From Acanthaster planci (taxonomy: Eukaryota; Echinodermata; Asteroidea; Valvatida; Acanthasteridae), in contig NW_019091377.1 in the NCBI RefSeq assembly GCF_001949145.1, positions 509,735 through 573,734 on the forward strand: a stretch of DNA of 64,000 bases, given 5' to 3'. Position 1 is the stretch's first letter, and each line of letters opens with the position of its first letter. The position numbers and the translations under genes were made by a program. The notes beneath the pieces are model-generated. The model did no database searches. It had not been told where the DNA came from and saw only the letters and a program-made list of their open reading frames with translations. Positions 11,601 through 22,639 of this stretch are shown here, piece by piece.

Positions 11601-14600
11601 ACAAAGTAGAATACAAACTAGAGCATTTCATTTATGACCTAGCTGTTCTTACCCATCAGAATCAATGAAGTCATCCACTTCCTGCTCAGGTTCACTTGTA
11701 TCATCCTCCACAGCAGGTATTGTCATGGACAGTCTCACTGGTTCAGGGGTGGGACGTCGCAAGAGCTGAGGGACGGTTGGCTGTGACCGACCAAATGGAC
11801 GAAACCAGCCTTGAACTCAGTGTGGACACTCTATAAACTGTTTTAAGTCTCAGTCTCGGAATGCATTTGATTACATGAACTAGTACCCCCTCATTGTCAA
11901 AAAGGAGGTAGGCTGGGCAAAAACCTGCCCATCATAGGCCAAGTTCAGTTTAATCTGTCAACCACTGGTCAATTTTTTGCATGGTAACCTGTGGGAAAAA
12001 GTATACCCTGGGCACCAAGCAAAATCAACCAGTTGTTGACAGATGGTTGCTGATCAATATGTCCATTGCAGTAGTGTGCCGTACGCCCATCAGAAGATTG
12101 ATGAATATTACCTGCAAGTAGTCTCTGCCATACGTACACCAGCCAATGTGTGCAGGCCTTCAAGTTGTGAAAGCCAAAGGGAGCATTCATGCTCAGTAGC
12201 AAAGCCCCTATAAAACTCATTAATGTACACAGTCCATAGACTCAAGTAGTGTCCAAAGTACATGGCTACGGCTAGAATTAATACATAAGTCAATGGGAAA
12301 TGCACACAGCCGTTAGCTTGGAAGCTTCCATAGGCGCATGTTCCATCATGCCTTAGCCAGGTGATTTGCATACAATAGCCTCACTCTCACCTGTTTGACT
12401 GATATCTCCTTGTACGGAGTCCCATGACTATCACTGTCATGTTCAACTGCATTGTCCTCGTCCTCGGAAACTGCTATCTCTTCATCAACATTTTCACCAG
12501 GCACCTGCTCATCAGGAATGGGTGAGCCATGAGGGGCAGGGGGAGGGACCACCAGTGATGGATGGTCACCATACATAGCGGAAAGCCGCGCTAAGTGAAA
12601 AGTACCAATGCATTGTCTTGAAACTAAAATCATACAAAAATCTTTCACATCATGCACCCCCCTCACCCAAATTCCTTATAATCCATCCAAAAATAGATGG
12701 AGAGTGCAGATTTCATTGGACCCTCCTCCACCCCCAATCTCTTGGTGTCCTGATATCTTGATGCCATGATATTGTAATGCCTTGATATATAACTAGTGTC
12801 AAGATGACTTAAAAGGGTGCAGGCAACCAAAATCTGTCATAACCCATTTTAATCACTAAATACACTGATGTATATACGTATAATGTAAAATAAAAGCAAA
12901 ACCAATTTGTGTTCATTATTTGTGTGTTTATTTGACCCCCCAAATTCCCTCCCCCCCCCTGTGGATTCAGTTGCAGTTTAAATTCCGTAGCCACAAACAG
13001 AGGCACAGAACATCAGTCGCACGAAATGACACCTGGGCACCAGACAAATCAGCTGGGCCGCAGCACTGCATATTTGTCTGCAAGCAAACATGGTATGCTT
13101 GTACATGTAGATCCCACATGTGCACGCTGACAGAATCGGTTGAGCAAAATGGCTGAATGTGAAATCTCAGAAGTGTCGTCTTCATCGTCGTATTCAGCCA
13201 ATTCTAAAGTCAGATCTGACAATAATGTATCTGACTTGTCCTCTTCCAATTTGGAGTTAAAATTTGGATATTGCGTCAAGTGAAGACTAGGAAGAAATTA
13301 CACTAGGGGCTCAACCGTACATGTTTGAGCCCAAAGTATTTTTCTCGTACTTATCCAAGAAACCAAGTATCACATCACGAGATATATCATTCTGTAGATC
13401 ACAATTTACTGGTTTATACATGAATAATACAAAACATATCCCTTATCATCTTGCCTTTAATGTTTTGATGTCTTGGTGTCTCAATGTCCCAATGTTCCGA
13501 TCTCAATATCATGATGTGAAGATGCCAGCACCACCCCTCCAACTTACCCAGGTCATGCCTTCTGGGGCTGGGCTGGTGCCTGATGAACTCCTCAAGAGTG
13601 CTCTCCACCTGTTGCTGACTGAGTTCCTCCAAGCCCACCATCAGCTCGGCCAAGGCTGTGCCCGTGGTCTGCCTTGGACCCCTGCCACTGGGTGGGCGGC
13701 TCTTTGGGTCATACTTGGCTCCTTTCACTGGAAAAGTCCACCAATAAAATTTGAACTTCAAAATCATGTTGATAAGAGGACATCAAAATGAAATAAATAA
13801 AAGTGTAATCAACAACCAGTGATACGTAGTTTCCTAGCAACAACATCATTTGGGTTGAGGTCTTCCTCATTTATTCTCTGTAAATATGTTGGGAGTTGGA
13901 GGGGTACATACCCTAGTGGTTACGGTTCAGGACTCCTGATCAGAGGATGAGGAGTTGGAATCCAGCTGCTAGCCATAACTTGTGGCTTTGAGCAAGTCAT
14001 TTTAACCCTGCTTGCCTCTCTCCACCCAGGAGTGTGCATGGGCACTGGCATTAGCTGACGAAATATCTTTTTGTGCTGAGGAAACCAGAGATAAACGCTG
14101 GCCTGATGGCTCAGGGCACACTGTTTTTAAAATCAGGGAAGTTTGGATAGATTGTATCTTCCAGCTCTGGATAATTTCTTGAAGTGGGAATAAGATGATC
14201 AGCCACTTGGCCCAATGGTTCCATGAACCACTGATGAGGGACACTTGCTCACAGTGCCCACACCCTGTCTTCTGTCATTTACAACCCCTTCACTTACTTA
14301 CCGTTAATAAAGGCGTTCAGCCTGCGCTGAGACTCGTTCTCTGCTTCAGCGGCACTGCTCTCCGAGCTGGGCCTCCGCTGGGTTGGGCTAGAGGGCACCT
14401 TGCGACCACTCCAGGGACGGCGCGGCCCCTTGGTGCTCTCCTGCCGCTGGGATTGTCTCTCCCCTTGCTGCTTGATGAGCTCTGGAATGGAAGCATCACT
14501 GCCCCTGTATTCAAACAAATAAAGAGTTAGGATTGTTCTCAGTGCTGGGAATTAAAGAGACTCAAAATCATCAGATTCCATCTCATAATCCAGTGGCAAG

Positions 14601-16056
14601 TTCTTCAATAATTATGTAGGAGACAACTGGTGTCCTGGCATCATTCAGTGAGGGTTAGGGTGGCACACCGACACCAGACCAATCCTGATTTGACGGTTGT
14701 TGAGCATCAAAGCAGGCAGTACTGGTCATGCAATACTGCAAAAACTGTATTTAGTTTGGAGAAATCACATTTGAATATGGGCAAGTGTAATGAAAAAAAT
14801 CAGGATACCAGACATTTCATACATTAGCCATTCTCACTAGTATTACAGCAAAACATTTTAATTGATTTACCATGCTGATGCAGTGGAATGGAGTGCCTTG
14901 GATGCAAGAGGTGGAGCTGTGTCCAACTCGGTGTATGTTTTGTGGGTGCGGCTGGCGGAGGTTGGACGTAGGTTTTTGGACAGCGTAGGTGTGATGTTAT
15001 GCACATTGGCCTTGACGCGTTCCAACCTTGCTAACGACGCACTGCTTGGTCCTAACCAGTCCTGCAGACACAAAGAAAATGACAATTAACATCATGATTG
15101 ATGGGATGGGGGCCTGGAGTTCTAGAGAAAAGTTTGATGATGACAGCCGGGTGTGGGCAGATATGATGGAATTTTTTCTCATCATAGTGGTTTGCAAACC
15201 CATCTCTTCGACGCGGTTACTTTGTGGTTGTGGAGGGCTGAGTGGTGTCACCTGCTGAGAACTAGTATGCAAATGAATACGTTTTCATTGGCTGGGATAC
15301 TCCTGCCAGCACTATATCCTTGGAATGGTTTGAAATGAATAACATGATTAATAGGTTGGTGTATGTAGGCGTACACAAAGCACTCATGAACCAGCTAGGT
15401 CTTGAATGGTATTAGTCCAGAATAACATTACCATTTCACTTCAGAAAAAAAGCCTACATGCAATATGAAACATGATCAGTGTCACTTGACATCCAGTCAA
15501 GAAATCCCTACAACAAAAGTACGACTATCTGCCTCGGCCTATATAGGCCTAGGCCTACAGCATGAGCACGATGAAACTCATACTTTCATTAGGACCACTT
15601 GACTTGACACTTGAAAAATACTTCCTTGGCCTTGGACATGTTTCTGATGGCTATGTGATATATGGGGGGGGGCCTATATCATATGGGCCCTCAGGAGAAA
15701 CATTAGTGATATCCATGTGGAATGCTTCCCAACTATGATGTAGGCCTAGTAGTAGGCCTACTTCCCCATTATAGGCTGCTAGGGGTCCAGAGGTAGGAAC
15801 TTGCCTACCGCTATAAGGGTACAGTTCAGTAATTCAAGCCCAATTGGAAACAGAGTAAAATCAGCACTGTTCAGGGCCCAATAACATGCATACCAACATC
15901 GCTGAGATTTCAGAAACACAAATGAATTATTGTGTAGTCCCTAATCTTTCAATTTCTTTTCAATTTTTTGTGGGTTAACGAATTAAATTTTTAATTATTC
16001 CCACAAAACAAAATCACCCCCGAAAAGGGATTTTTCCGAAGTCCGATTGCAGCCAT
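8628..16056 (-). CDS. Unnamed 786-codon charged, low-complexity protein
   Basis: Eleven exons join with matching phases: 16056-16018, 15061-14871, 14504-14302, 13727-13548, 12590-12391, 11780-11653, 11445-10437, 10007-9873, 9520-9404, 9210-9143 and 8718-8628 (stop TAG at 8630). The sum is 2361 nt, exactly 787 codons with the stop. Every join has GT-AG sites. The short first exon (13 codons from MAAIGLRKNP) is the least certain. The protein is rich in Ser, Pro, Glu, Lys and Arg and probably mostly disordered. It has a helical segment around ALAELMVGLEELSQQQVE, an acidic part, a large 336-codon exon containing NVTIDITPRDILKPF, and several RP-S-A motifs (RPRSAK, RPVSAPS, RPHSAK). The tail is a basic helix (IDYKRNREAVKALREG). 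I see no catalytic domain, signal peptide or membrane segment. It is divergently placed to SWI5. A cytoskeletal or ciliary role is only a guess from composition and neighbours. Confidence 0.85.
12720..12800. repeat. Degenerate short tandem repeat with TGAT/TCTTG units
   Basis: Units of roughly 9-10 bases such as TCTTGGTGTC, CTGATATCTT and GATGCCATGA follow each other. A similar array occurs at about 13456-13520 (TTTTGATGTC, TTGGTGTCTC, AATGTCCC). Both lie in introns of the 786-codon gene, so they may have arisen by local duplication of an unstable array. Confidence 0.5.
13905..14110 (+). repeat. tRNA-derived SINE in an intron
   Basis: A tRNA-like head carries an A-box-like TAGTGGTTACGG (about 13914-13925) and a degenerate B box (GAGTTGGAATCC, about 13951-13962). 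It is followed by the body phrase GGCTTTGAGCAAGTCATTTT and a CCTCTCTCCACCC stretch, a body type seen in several animal SINEs. It is antisense to the host gene, between the exons at 14504-14302 and 13727-13548. Confidence 0.6.
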
Positions 16057-17056
16057 TTTTCAAGTGGCAACCCTCAACTTTCTCGGGCACTTACTGACTT
16101 AGGCCCATTTTCAACCGTAGGTTTTATCCATTCTGCTCTCATATGAAAGCTCAAAGACCCAGGGAGTTGATCCTGACAACGATTTACACAATCTCACCAT
16201 TTTGGGGGCCAAACAATCTCCTTTTTCAAAAGATACTGAGGGGGCACTTTTAATGCTATAGTATGAGCTGGCCAGAAATTCTCACTTGAATCAGTGGTCT
16301 GCAACCCTAAGGTAGCGAACTTACGCGGGTAGCGAACTGTTGAATTCGGTCGTATTTTTGGGCAAGTGCATCTTCCATGTTGCGATTCTTTCACTTGGAG
16401 GTAAAAATCTAGACAAGGGTAGTGTTTCATGTTCACCCGTACGGGTGCACCGCAACCTGATCTCTTGGTTTCTAACCACTAAAAATGTCACATTTGTTGA
16501 CATTCCGTACCCATAGTATACTTTGCACTTTCCAGCTAGTTAACAATTCACTCTTCACTCGGGAAAACCTCTAAGTTACCCAAAATAAAGTTGAGTGGGT
16601 CAGTATCATTTCACTCCCTCTGTAAAATTTAACTTTGATGACGAGAATTAACACTGAATTTTCATTTTACATAAAAACTATGTTTGTATTCAGTAAGTCT
16701 AAAACATCAATTTTTAATGAAAGCCAGACTGAGAGAAATCCATTAATCTATTAATGACGAATTCCTATGAACTCGAGGGTTTTCCAGCGTCTGTGGTTAC
16801 TGGCGGCTATTTTCATCGCCCAATGCCGCTGTTAGCTTAACATTGATAAGATTAATTATAAAAAGCGCCCAATTTTTTGGAAAACATCGCCCAACACTTG
16901 AGCCGCGGTTGTCAAAGTACAACCGGAAGTAACGTTGCGGGAAATTCGTCTGCTGCAGCATTTGCTGCAGTATCTACGGTTGTGCAGCGCGGGAGGCCTG
17001 AGGTTGTACTTTTTTTCAAATAAATATATTCTGTTTTTTGTGCTCCATTTTCCGTA
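16057..17056. promoter_or_regulatory. Divergent promoter region of the 786-codon gene and SWI5
   Basis: The two start codons face away from each other with 1000 bp between them. An ACCGGAAGT word (about 16921-16929), a strong match to the ETS/GABP site typical of bidirectional housekeeping promoters, lies 130 bp upstream of the SWI5 ATG. GC content is locally higher around 16900-17000. A GGTTGCCAC word (minus strand, about 16063-16072) resembles half of an RFX X-box and lies just upstream of the minus-strand ATG. Transcription start sites are not visible from sequence alone. Confidence 0.5.
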
Positions 17057-20000
17057 ATGTCGTCGCCTTGTGAAGCAAACACAAGCCGAACCCCAGCTAC
17101 AGGGACCAAAAGGCGCTATTTGGGATCAGCTAGACGAAAAAGAGTCTATGAAATTTTCATGCTTTCGCCAGGAATTTGCTCAAAACAACAGGAAAACCAC
17201 GTGCAAGTTTGCAGTGACGAAAATCCTAGTGTTACAGAAGAGGAACCCAACATTCCAAGAGAAAGTGAACATGGCGAGACCGCCAGCGCAAGAAAAAGAA
17301 CCCACGAGCAACCAGAGCCGGACTCCATTCACACGCCTGCTCACAAAGCTCAAACGTGCCAAAGAAGTAGATTATTTAAACGACATCGAAGTCATGAAAG
17401 TGAAAAGCCGGTACAGGCTGATGTTGTTGATGCGAATGTTGGAATGGGCATGACGTCATCATCTTCATCAACAAATCTACTTTCAACACCTGTTCATAGG
17501 TAGTTATTCAAAAACTTCAGGTTAAAATTAATTTCACATGGCTAAGTAATTGGCCTAATATGAAATGGACATATTGACATGATTGAGTAGAATTAGGCAT
17601 GCAACTTTTCCTCGGATCAGCTGATATCCTCACTTTTCACTTCACATTCATGCGATTGAAAATTGAAAAACACTGTACAGAGACTTGTCTTGTAAAGATT
17701 GGAATTTCCTCATTTTTTGTCAAAGTCCAAGTTCCATTCCTGTACTGAATTTAGACCCAATGTTGTATTTTGTGGTTTTTCACAAAAACCTCTTTTTAAA
17801 AATGTGTTTCATCGTGTGATTGTGTGACTAGTTCTTGTTTGTTTCTGAAGCCCAAGACATCCCTGCCTGTTAAATATTTGGAGCACTGTATGTTACAACT
17901 TCTAAATCCTTTTGCGTCATGTGTGCCTCTAACTTTAGTAGGGCCTATGTAGTCTTCTGGTGGGGATGTCAATGGTCAACCATGCCTCTTTTGGACATGA
18001 TTTCTCATTTTCCGCAAGCTAGGGATTCTCTAACACAGTTTTTACACCATGGCAATATTTGACCAAGATGACAGAATTTTACTAAAGCAGCTAGTTTTTT
18101 CAACTTCTTCAAAGTAGACTTCAACCAAGGAACATGCACTCTGGCAGACATTCAGCGAGGAAACGCCCAAGAAATGACGATTTTAAATCACCAGTAAGTC
18201 ACTGTATGCCACATTCTCATAAAGGTGATGTTTATTACAAAGTGACGTAAATTTCCACAAGACAAGATATGTGCCGTTAAGCTCTGTTATAATTAAAGTA
18301 CATCAATGGAAGTTAAAGTTGTACATGTACCACCAAAATGTCTATTTTGGGTTCTGTTTTTTTGGTAGGTGAGAAATCAAGTGGAATCAGCCACAGAAAC
18401 ACAGCCACTAGAAACAGTGGAGAGTTTGACAAAAGGAGTTGAACAGTTGCAGCAAACCGCAAATGAACTACAAGTGGAAATTGTTGCCCTAACGAATGAG
18501 TAAGCCTGGTTTGTATTCCACATCCCCAACTCCGCCACCCATCACCTCCGTGAAAATATTGGCAGAGGAAATCTTGTCTAAAGCACATTTTTCTCTTTTC
18601 AGAAAGTATTGTGCCAAAAACTAACCTTCATTCATAATTCTCAGGTTTATCCATGGCTTGGCTTTTATTGGAGGTCATCATGCAAGTTGCCTGTGAGCGT
18701 CACCAGGGAGGGTGATTTAAGCCCCTCTCCCCCCCCCTCAGCTTTGGCAACAAATATTGTACCCTTTGTCAACAAAAGAGAACACCACAATCAACACCAG
18801 TTGACGACCCCATGAATTGTACCCCTCAGGCTATTGGCCATTCACAATAGCCGTCCCTCTCCTATGGCCCCAAGCTGGACCAAGAGAGGATGCAATTTTC
18901 CTGGCAATGGGGGTTCCTTTTGTGGCTCTGCACTTCTCTGGTTCACTAACGAATATGAAATGCAGTTGTTACAGTTGCTTCGCTTCTAACAACATGAACA
19001 CTTCCAACCAACATGGCTCTTTTCAACCAATGAGGGGGTGCTTGTGCTCAAGGCAGAAACGCCAGTGAAGTGTTACACGATATTGACTAGATCACCATAT
19101 ATGTACCTAGCAGTGGATCATGCTTCATATGTAACAACCAGATTGGTCATTTGTAGTGAGCGGGTTTATCTAACGGCTTTCTAAGGACCAACATTTCTTG
19201 GGTTATTCAGTGAAATATAAATTTCTGAAGTTCCTTGTGTACTCCTTGCTTGTTGTATGAGTATCGATGAATTGATTTAAGGTCACATGTACCCGCTGGA
19301 GTGGGTAACCACCATGTTTGCTGTAACCTGATCTAGTTACCGTACCAACACAAACATCAATCCTTAGAGGCTACCGTGAAGAGGAGCTGCAGACCCACAT
19401 TGAGAAGATGCATGAATACAATGAGCTGAAAGACACTGGGCAGATGCTCCTGGGCAAGATAGGTATGACTCTGGTGTCCATAACATTTTCTTTTCTTCAT
19501 TAACCCTAACCCTCCTCAATCCTTCACCTGTTGGAGGACTGAGGAGTGTTAGGGTTAATCAAAGATTCCTCACTAGTGCCCAGGGCACTGTACATGTAGG
19601 TTGTAAGCCTAAAGAAACCTGTGGAGAGGAGACATTGAGACCCAGCTCCAGTCTTAGAGGTGGTAGGAAAACCCCAGATAAATATTCTGGGTAAAACTCA
19701 CGGAATCAGGTAGGGACTGAAAACCCAATCCACATGTCATCCGAGCCAGGCATTGAACCGGGATGGTAAGAGGTAAAAAAAAGGCAAGGAGTGAACCACT
19801 TGGCCAGTCTGACTCCTCAACTTGAAGATTGAATTTGTGATGTTCTCTGTATGCCCTTTGCTTTTCCGTTGGCTGTGGCACCAGTTTGAATTCAGCTCAG
19901 CTCATCAGTAAATTCATGTACAAGGAGTATGCATTTATTTCTATGCATGACATTATGGCCAGTAACCTGCTCCCACCAAGCAGATACTTTTGTGCGAAGC

Positions 20001-20927
20001 AAAATTTCCATGCTGATCAGCTCTGCAAAATTAATTTTGGCTGTTCCCCTGTAAAACTGGTTTTCCTCATGACGGCACTTTGTGCGATGGCTAATGCGAT
20101 GATAGTGAATGGATCAAATCTAATTTCACTGTTTCAAGAAAGTAAATTTTTTTTTAATTCTAAACCTGACTGCAACAAATCAGTAGCAACAGTTTTTTTC
20201 TTTGATTATTTTCACAAGCATGCAAAGCATGCTGTTTTCCTATGGCCTCATGACTAAAATGATAATGACTAGAAGCTACTTGTCAGTTGCACCTTTTATG
20301 GAAAACACATGTAGATTGTTAACCCCTCCCTTACAATATGTTTCATTTTCTTGTGGAATAAGCCATTTGCGAGTTAAATTTGAATAAAATCTGGTGCACT
20401 GAGTTATCTGACTGCACGTAAACATAATGATTTGAATTCCCCAGACTATAGACACTGTTGCTATACTTCGTGATTCGGGGCAAGCTTTTTGCATGGCGAC
20501 CACCATCTCTGGAATGGACTGGTTCCTTTGTGCCCTTCTTATCCATTGAGAACAGTGTATTGTTGCAAGGCGTCTCTTATGTAACTAAGCAAAAGCTTGC
20601 CCCGAATCACGAGGTATAGCAACAGTGGTTTTAGTATGGAGAATTCAAGTTGTTATGTTCACATGAATTTAAAGAACTCAGTGTACCATATTTGGGTCAA
20701 AGTTAACTCGCAAAAGGCTTATTGATTTCCATTTCTATCTGAATCATTTAAAGCACTGAAAATTTCATTTTGACTTGAACTTTCGGAGGATTTTTGGGAG
20801 GCTGCTGAAGTGGGTTTTTTATTCACTGTTGTCACTGTTTCTTGTTCTGTTGTCCTTGGCAGCATTGGTCAAAGGTGTGACAACCAAAGATCTCTACGAG
20901 CAGTTCAGTCTTGATCTCAGTGACTGA
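17057..20927 (+). CDS. SWI5: DNA repair protein SWI5 homologue
   Basis: Five exons join in phase: 17057-17499, 18115-18193, 18369-18499, 19368-19462 and 20863-20927 (TGA), giving 270 codons plus stop. The first about 175 residues are basic, Ser/Thr-rich and probably disordered, with RKR and SSSSST stretches. The last about 95 residues are the conserved Swi5 domain: a coiled-coil helix (TKGVEQLQQTANELQVEIVA), then EELQTHIEKMHEYNELKDTG, GQMLLGKIA and the end TTKDLYEQFSLDL. The HEYNE-KD-GQ-L-GK-A core is diagnostic for Swi5. In yeast and mammals Swi5 pairs with Sfr1 and stabilises RAD51 filaments during homologous recombination. The length is close to long metazoan SWI5 isoforms. The long N-terminus is encoded by one exon, which is also open in another frame, a compositional effect. 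Confidence 0.9.
18868..19040 (+). repeat. Dispersed repeat family B, copy 2
   Basis: It lies in the third intron of SWI5, in the same orientation as 8200-8505. The blocks AAGCTGGACCAAGAGAGG, CTGCACTTCTCTGGTTCAC and GAACACTTCCAACCAACATG with GGCTCTTTTC are shared. It is shorter than copy 1 through an internal deletion. Confidence 0.6.
19500..19558. repeat. TTAA-bounded 59-bp hairpin element, copy 1
   Basis: The unit begins TTAACCCTAACCCTCCTCA and ends with the complement, closing in AGGGTTAA, around a 13-nt loop (TTCACCTGTTGGA). It lies in the last intron of SWI5. It differs from the copy at 38395-38453 at two of 59 positions by direct reading, both in the right arm. TTAA at both ends with CCCT/AGGG inside resembles piggyBac-type termini and target site, but at 59 bp it is far shorter than usual MITEs. 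Confidence 0.85.
20353..20732. repeat. Large fold-back element, arms about 135 bp
   Basis: The left arm (20355-20488) and right arm (20590-20730) are reverse complements with scattered changes. The outer ends read AATAAGCC and GGCTTATT. The inner ends carry GTGATTCGGGGCAAGCTTTT and its complement, nearly perfect. A spacer of about 100 bp separates them. It sits in the last intron of SWI5 and would form a long hairpin in RNA. Confidence 0.8.
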
Positions 20928-22639
20928 TCCAGGAGCAGCTCACGGAAAAGTTATGTAAGTACGAGTCTTATGTGCATCTGTAACTCCAAGTTCTGATCAT
21001 GCAAATATTTTGTTCCCAAAAGCCATTCTGTTATCACCCAATTTCAATGTAGGTTTTGAGTATAGACCTATGACATAATGATGTCATGTTGTGCTGAACA
21101 CAATGCATTCTTGGACCCAGAGACTATGCTGTGCTGTTGTGTTAATCCACTAATGTCATCCATACTTGTCAATAGACAACACTGCCAATGTCTTCTTCAT
21201 GGTCACATACATGTACATGTGTTCGCCCTGAGTTGCAATGTGCCCTCAACAACAAAGTAAGGTTCCTGACCATATCATTGCCAGGTCCCTAATTTCGCCA
21301 CTTATTTGTCAAGTTAGATTGGTTTTCACAGTAAGCGACAAAATAAGGAACCTGGCAACTATGTGGTAACAGACGTAAGAAAAGCTGGTAGGAAGTTTTC
21401 AACTGAGCTTGTGGGCTCACCCAGCAGACACACAAAGACTATACATTCCCACGTAAATTGGTTTCACATACTCATTGCGCCCTGTGCAAAACACGCATGA
21501 ACCTGTGCGCTTGACCTAACTAAAAGAGGCCATGTCAGGTGAATGAACATGTACACTGTACCAAGTTTTTGCAGAGATTATCAAGGCCACAACTACTGCA
21601 GATGTGGCAAATGAAAGCATTCTTTTCGACAGGGCATAATGCTTGAGAAGGTCGTAAGCTAAAAATATTTAGAAAAGGGACTGCTCAACAGGGTTAGCCT
21701 ATGAGACAATTGAGTAACAAGTGGCTGACAAGAGTACAAGAGCTGTAGCAGATGGTAAATTCTGACATCTGATTGTTTGAGAAGTGGATGTACTATCCGC
21801 TCCGAGTAACAGTAGAGGGAAATGGGCCGTGAAAAATTAGTTCAATGTCATCCAGAATAAATTCTCAGAAAATGTACAAGGAAAGGGGTTAGGCTGTGAA
21901 TCGTACTTTTTCCAGAATAAAAGACCAAGGGTACTAGACAAAGAACGGCGTAGTGGGTTAAGTATTTATTGTGCAGAAGCTTTTTTTACAAACTCAAAAA
22001 CAAGCCAGAAAAAATGGCAATTCTAAATGAACTGCCCCAAGCAGAACCACTTCAGAGGCCTAAAACGTGACAGGAGTGATGAATGATGATGTTGAGATAA
22101 GCCAGTTCATGTTTAGGGACAAATCATCTCACTATTTCTTTTATTAACTGGAAAAAAGTTTTGCAAGAGAGATATAAGAGCTGAAAATTAAATAAAATCA
22201 TTGTAGAACTTGCAATAGCAAAAACCCACAAGCATGTGTACCACAAGCATGCCAGCAGCTATCTACAAGACTAAAAAATAGACAAAAGTAATGTTTCCTT
22301 TAAAAAGTATCCTCTGCCAAAACGATCTGGTCTTCTTCTTACAACAAGGTTAGTAAAAAGTTGAAAAGTACGTCCAGATTATTTCCCTAGTGCAGTGTTT
22401 CCGTCACAAATATAATTTTGAGTACTGAGTAAATGATTTTCTGTAAGCATTCTATATTATTAGCTAGCATACTTGCATTTGATGGCAAATGAAATGATTT
22501 AATTTTCTTTATTCCCCAAAATATCTTGTAATTCATGCAGTTAGAAAGATGAGGTTACCCCCGGGCAGTAAAACATTTATTTTTTTATTAAGTGGTTATG
22601 AAAACTGTTTAAAACTAAACATTATATGGAGATCTATTC
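20928..22639. other. Convergent spacer between SWI5 and the TBATA-like gene
   Basis: It should hold the SWI5 3' UTR (AATAAA candidates near 21856 and 21917 on the plus strand) and the 3' UTR of the minus-strand gene. An imperfect hairpin at 21282-21358 pairs GCCAGGTCCCTAATTTCGCC with its near complement. No exon was seen. Confidence 0.45.
22576..22581 (-). terminator. Poly(A) signal AATAAA for the TBATA-like gene
   Basis: On the minus strand AATAAA lies 59 bp downstream of the stop codon of the 477-codon gene. The surrounding sequence is A/T rich. It supports the chosen terminal exon. Confidence 0.6.

Noticed and set aside
17070-17453. Second open plus-strand frame over SWI5 exon 1
   Set aside because: It is a shadow. 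Only the frame starting at 17057 joins the downstream Swi5 exons in phase.
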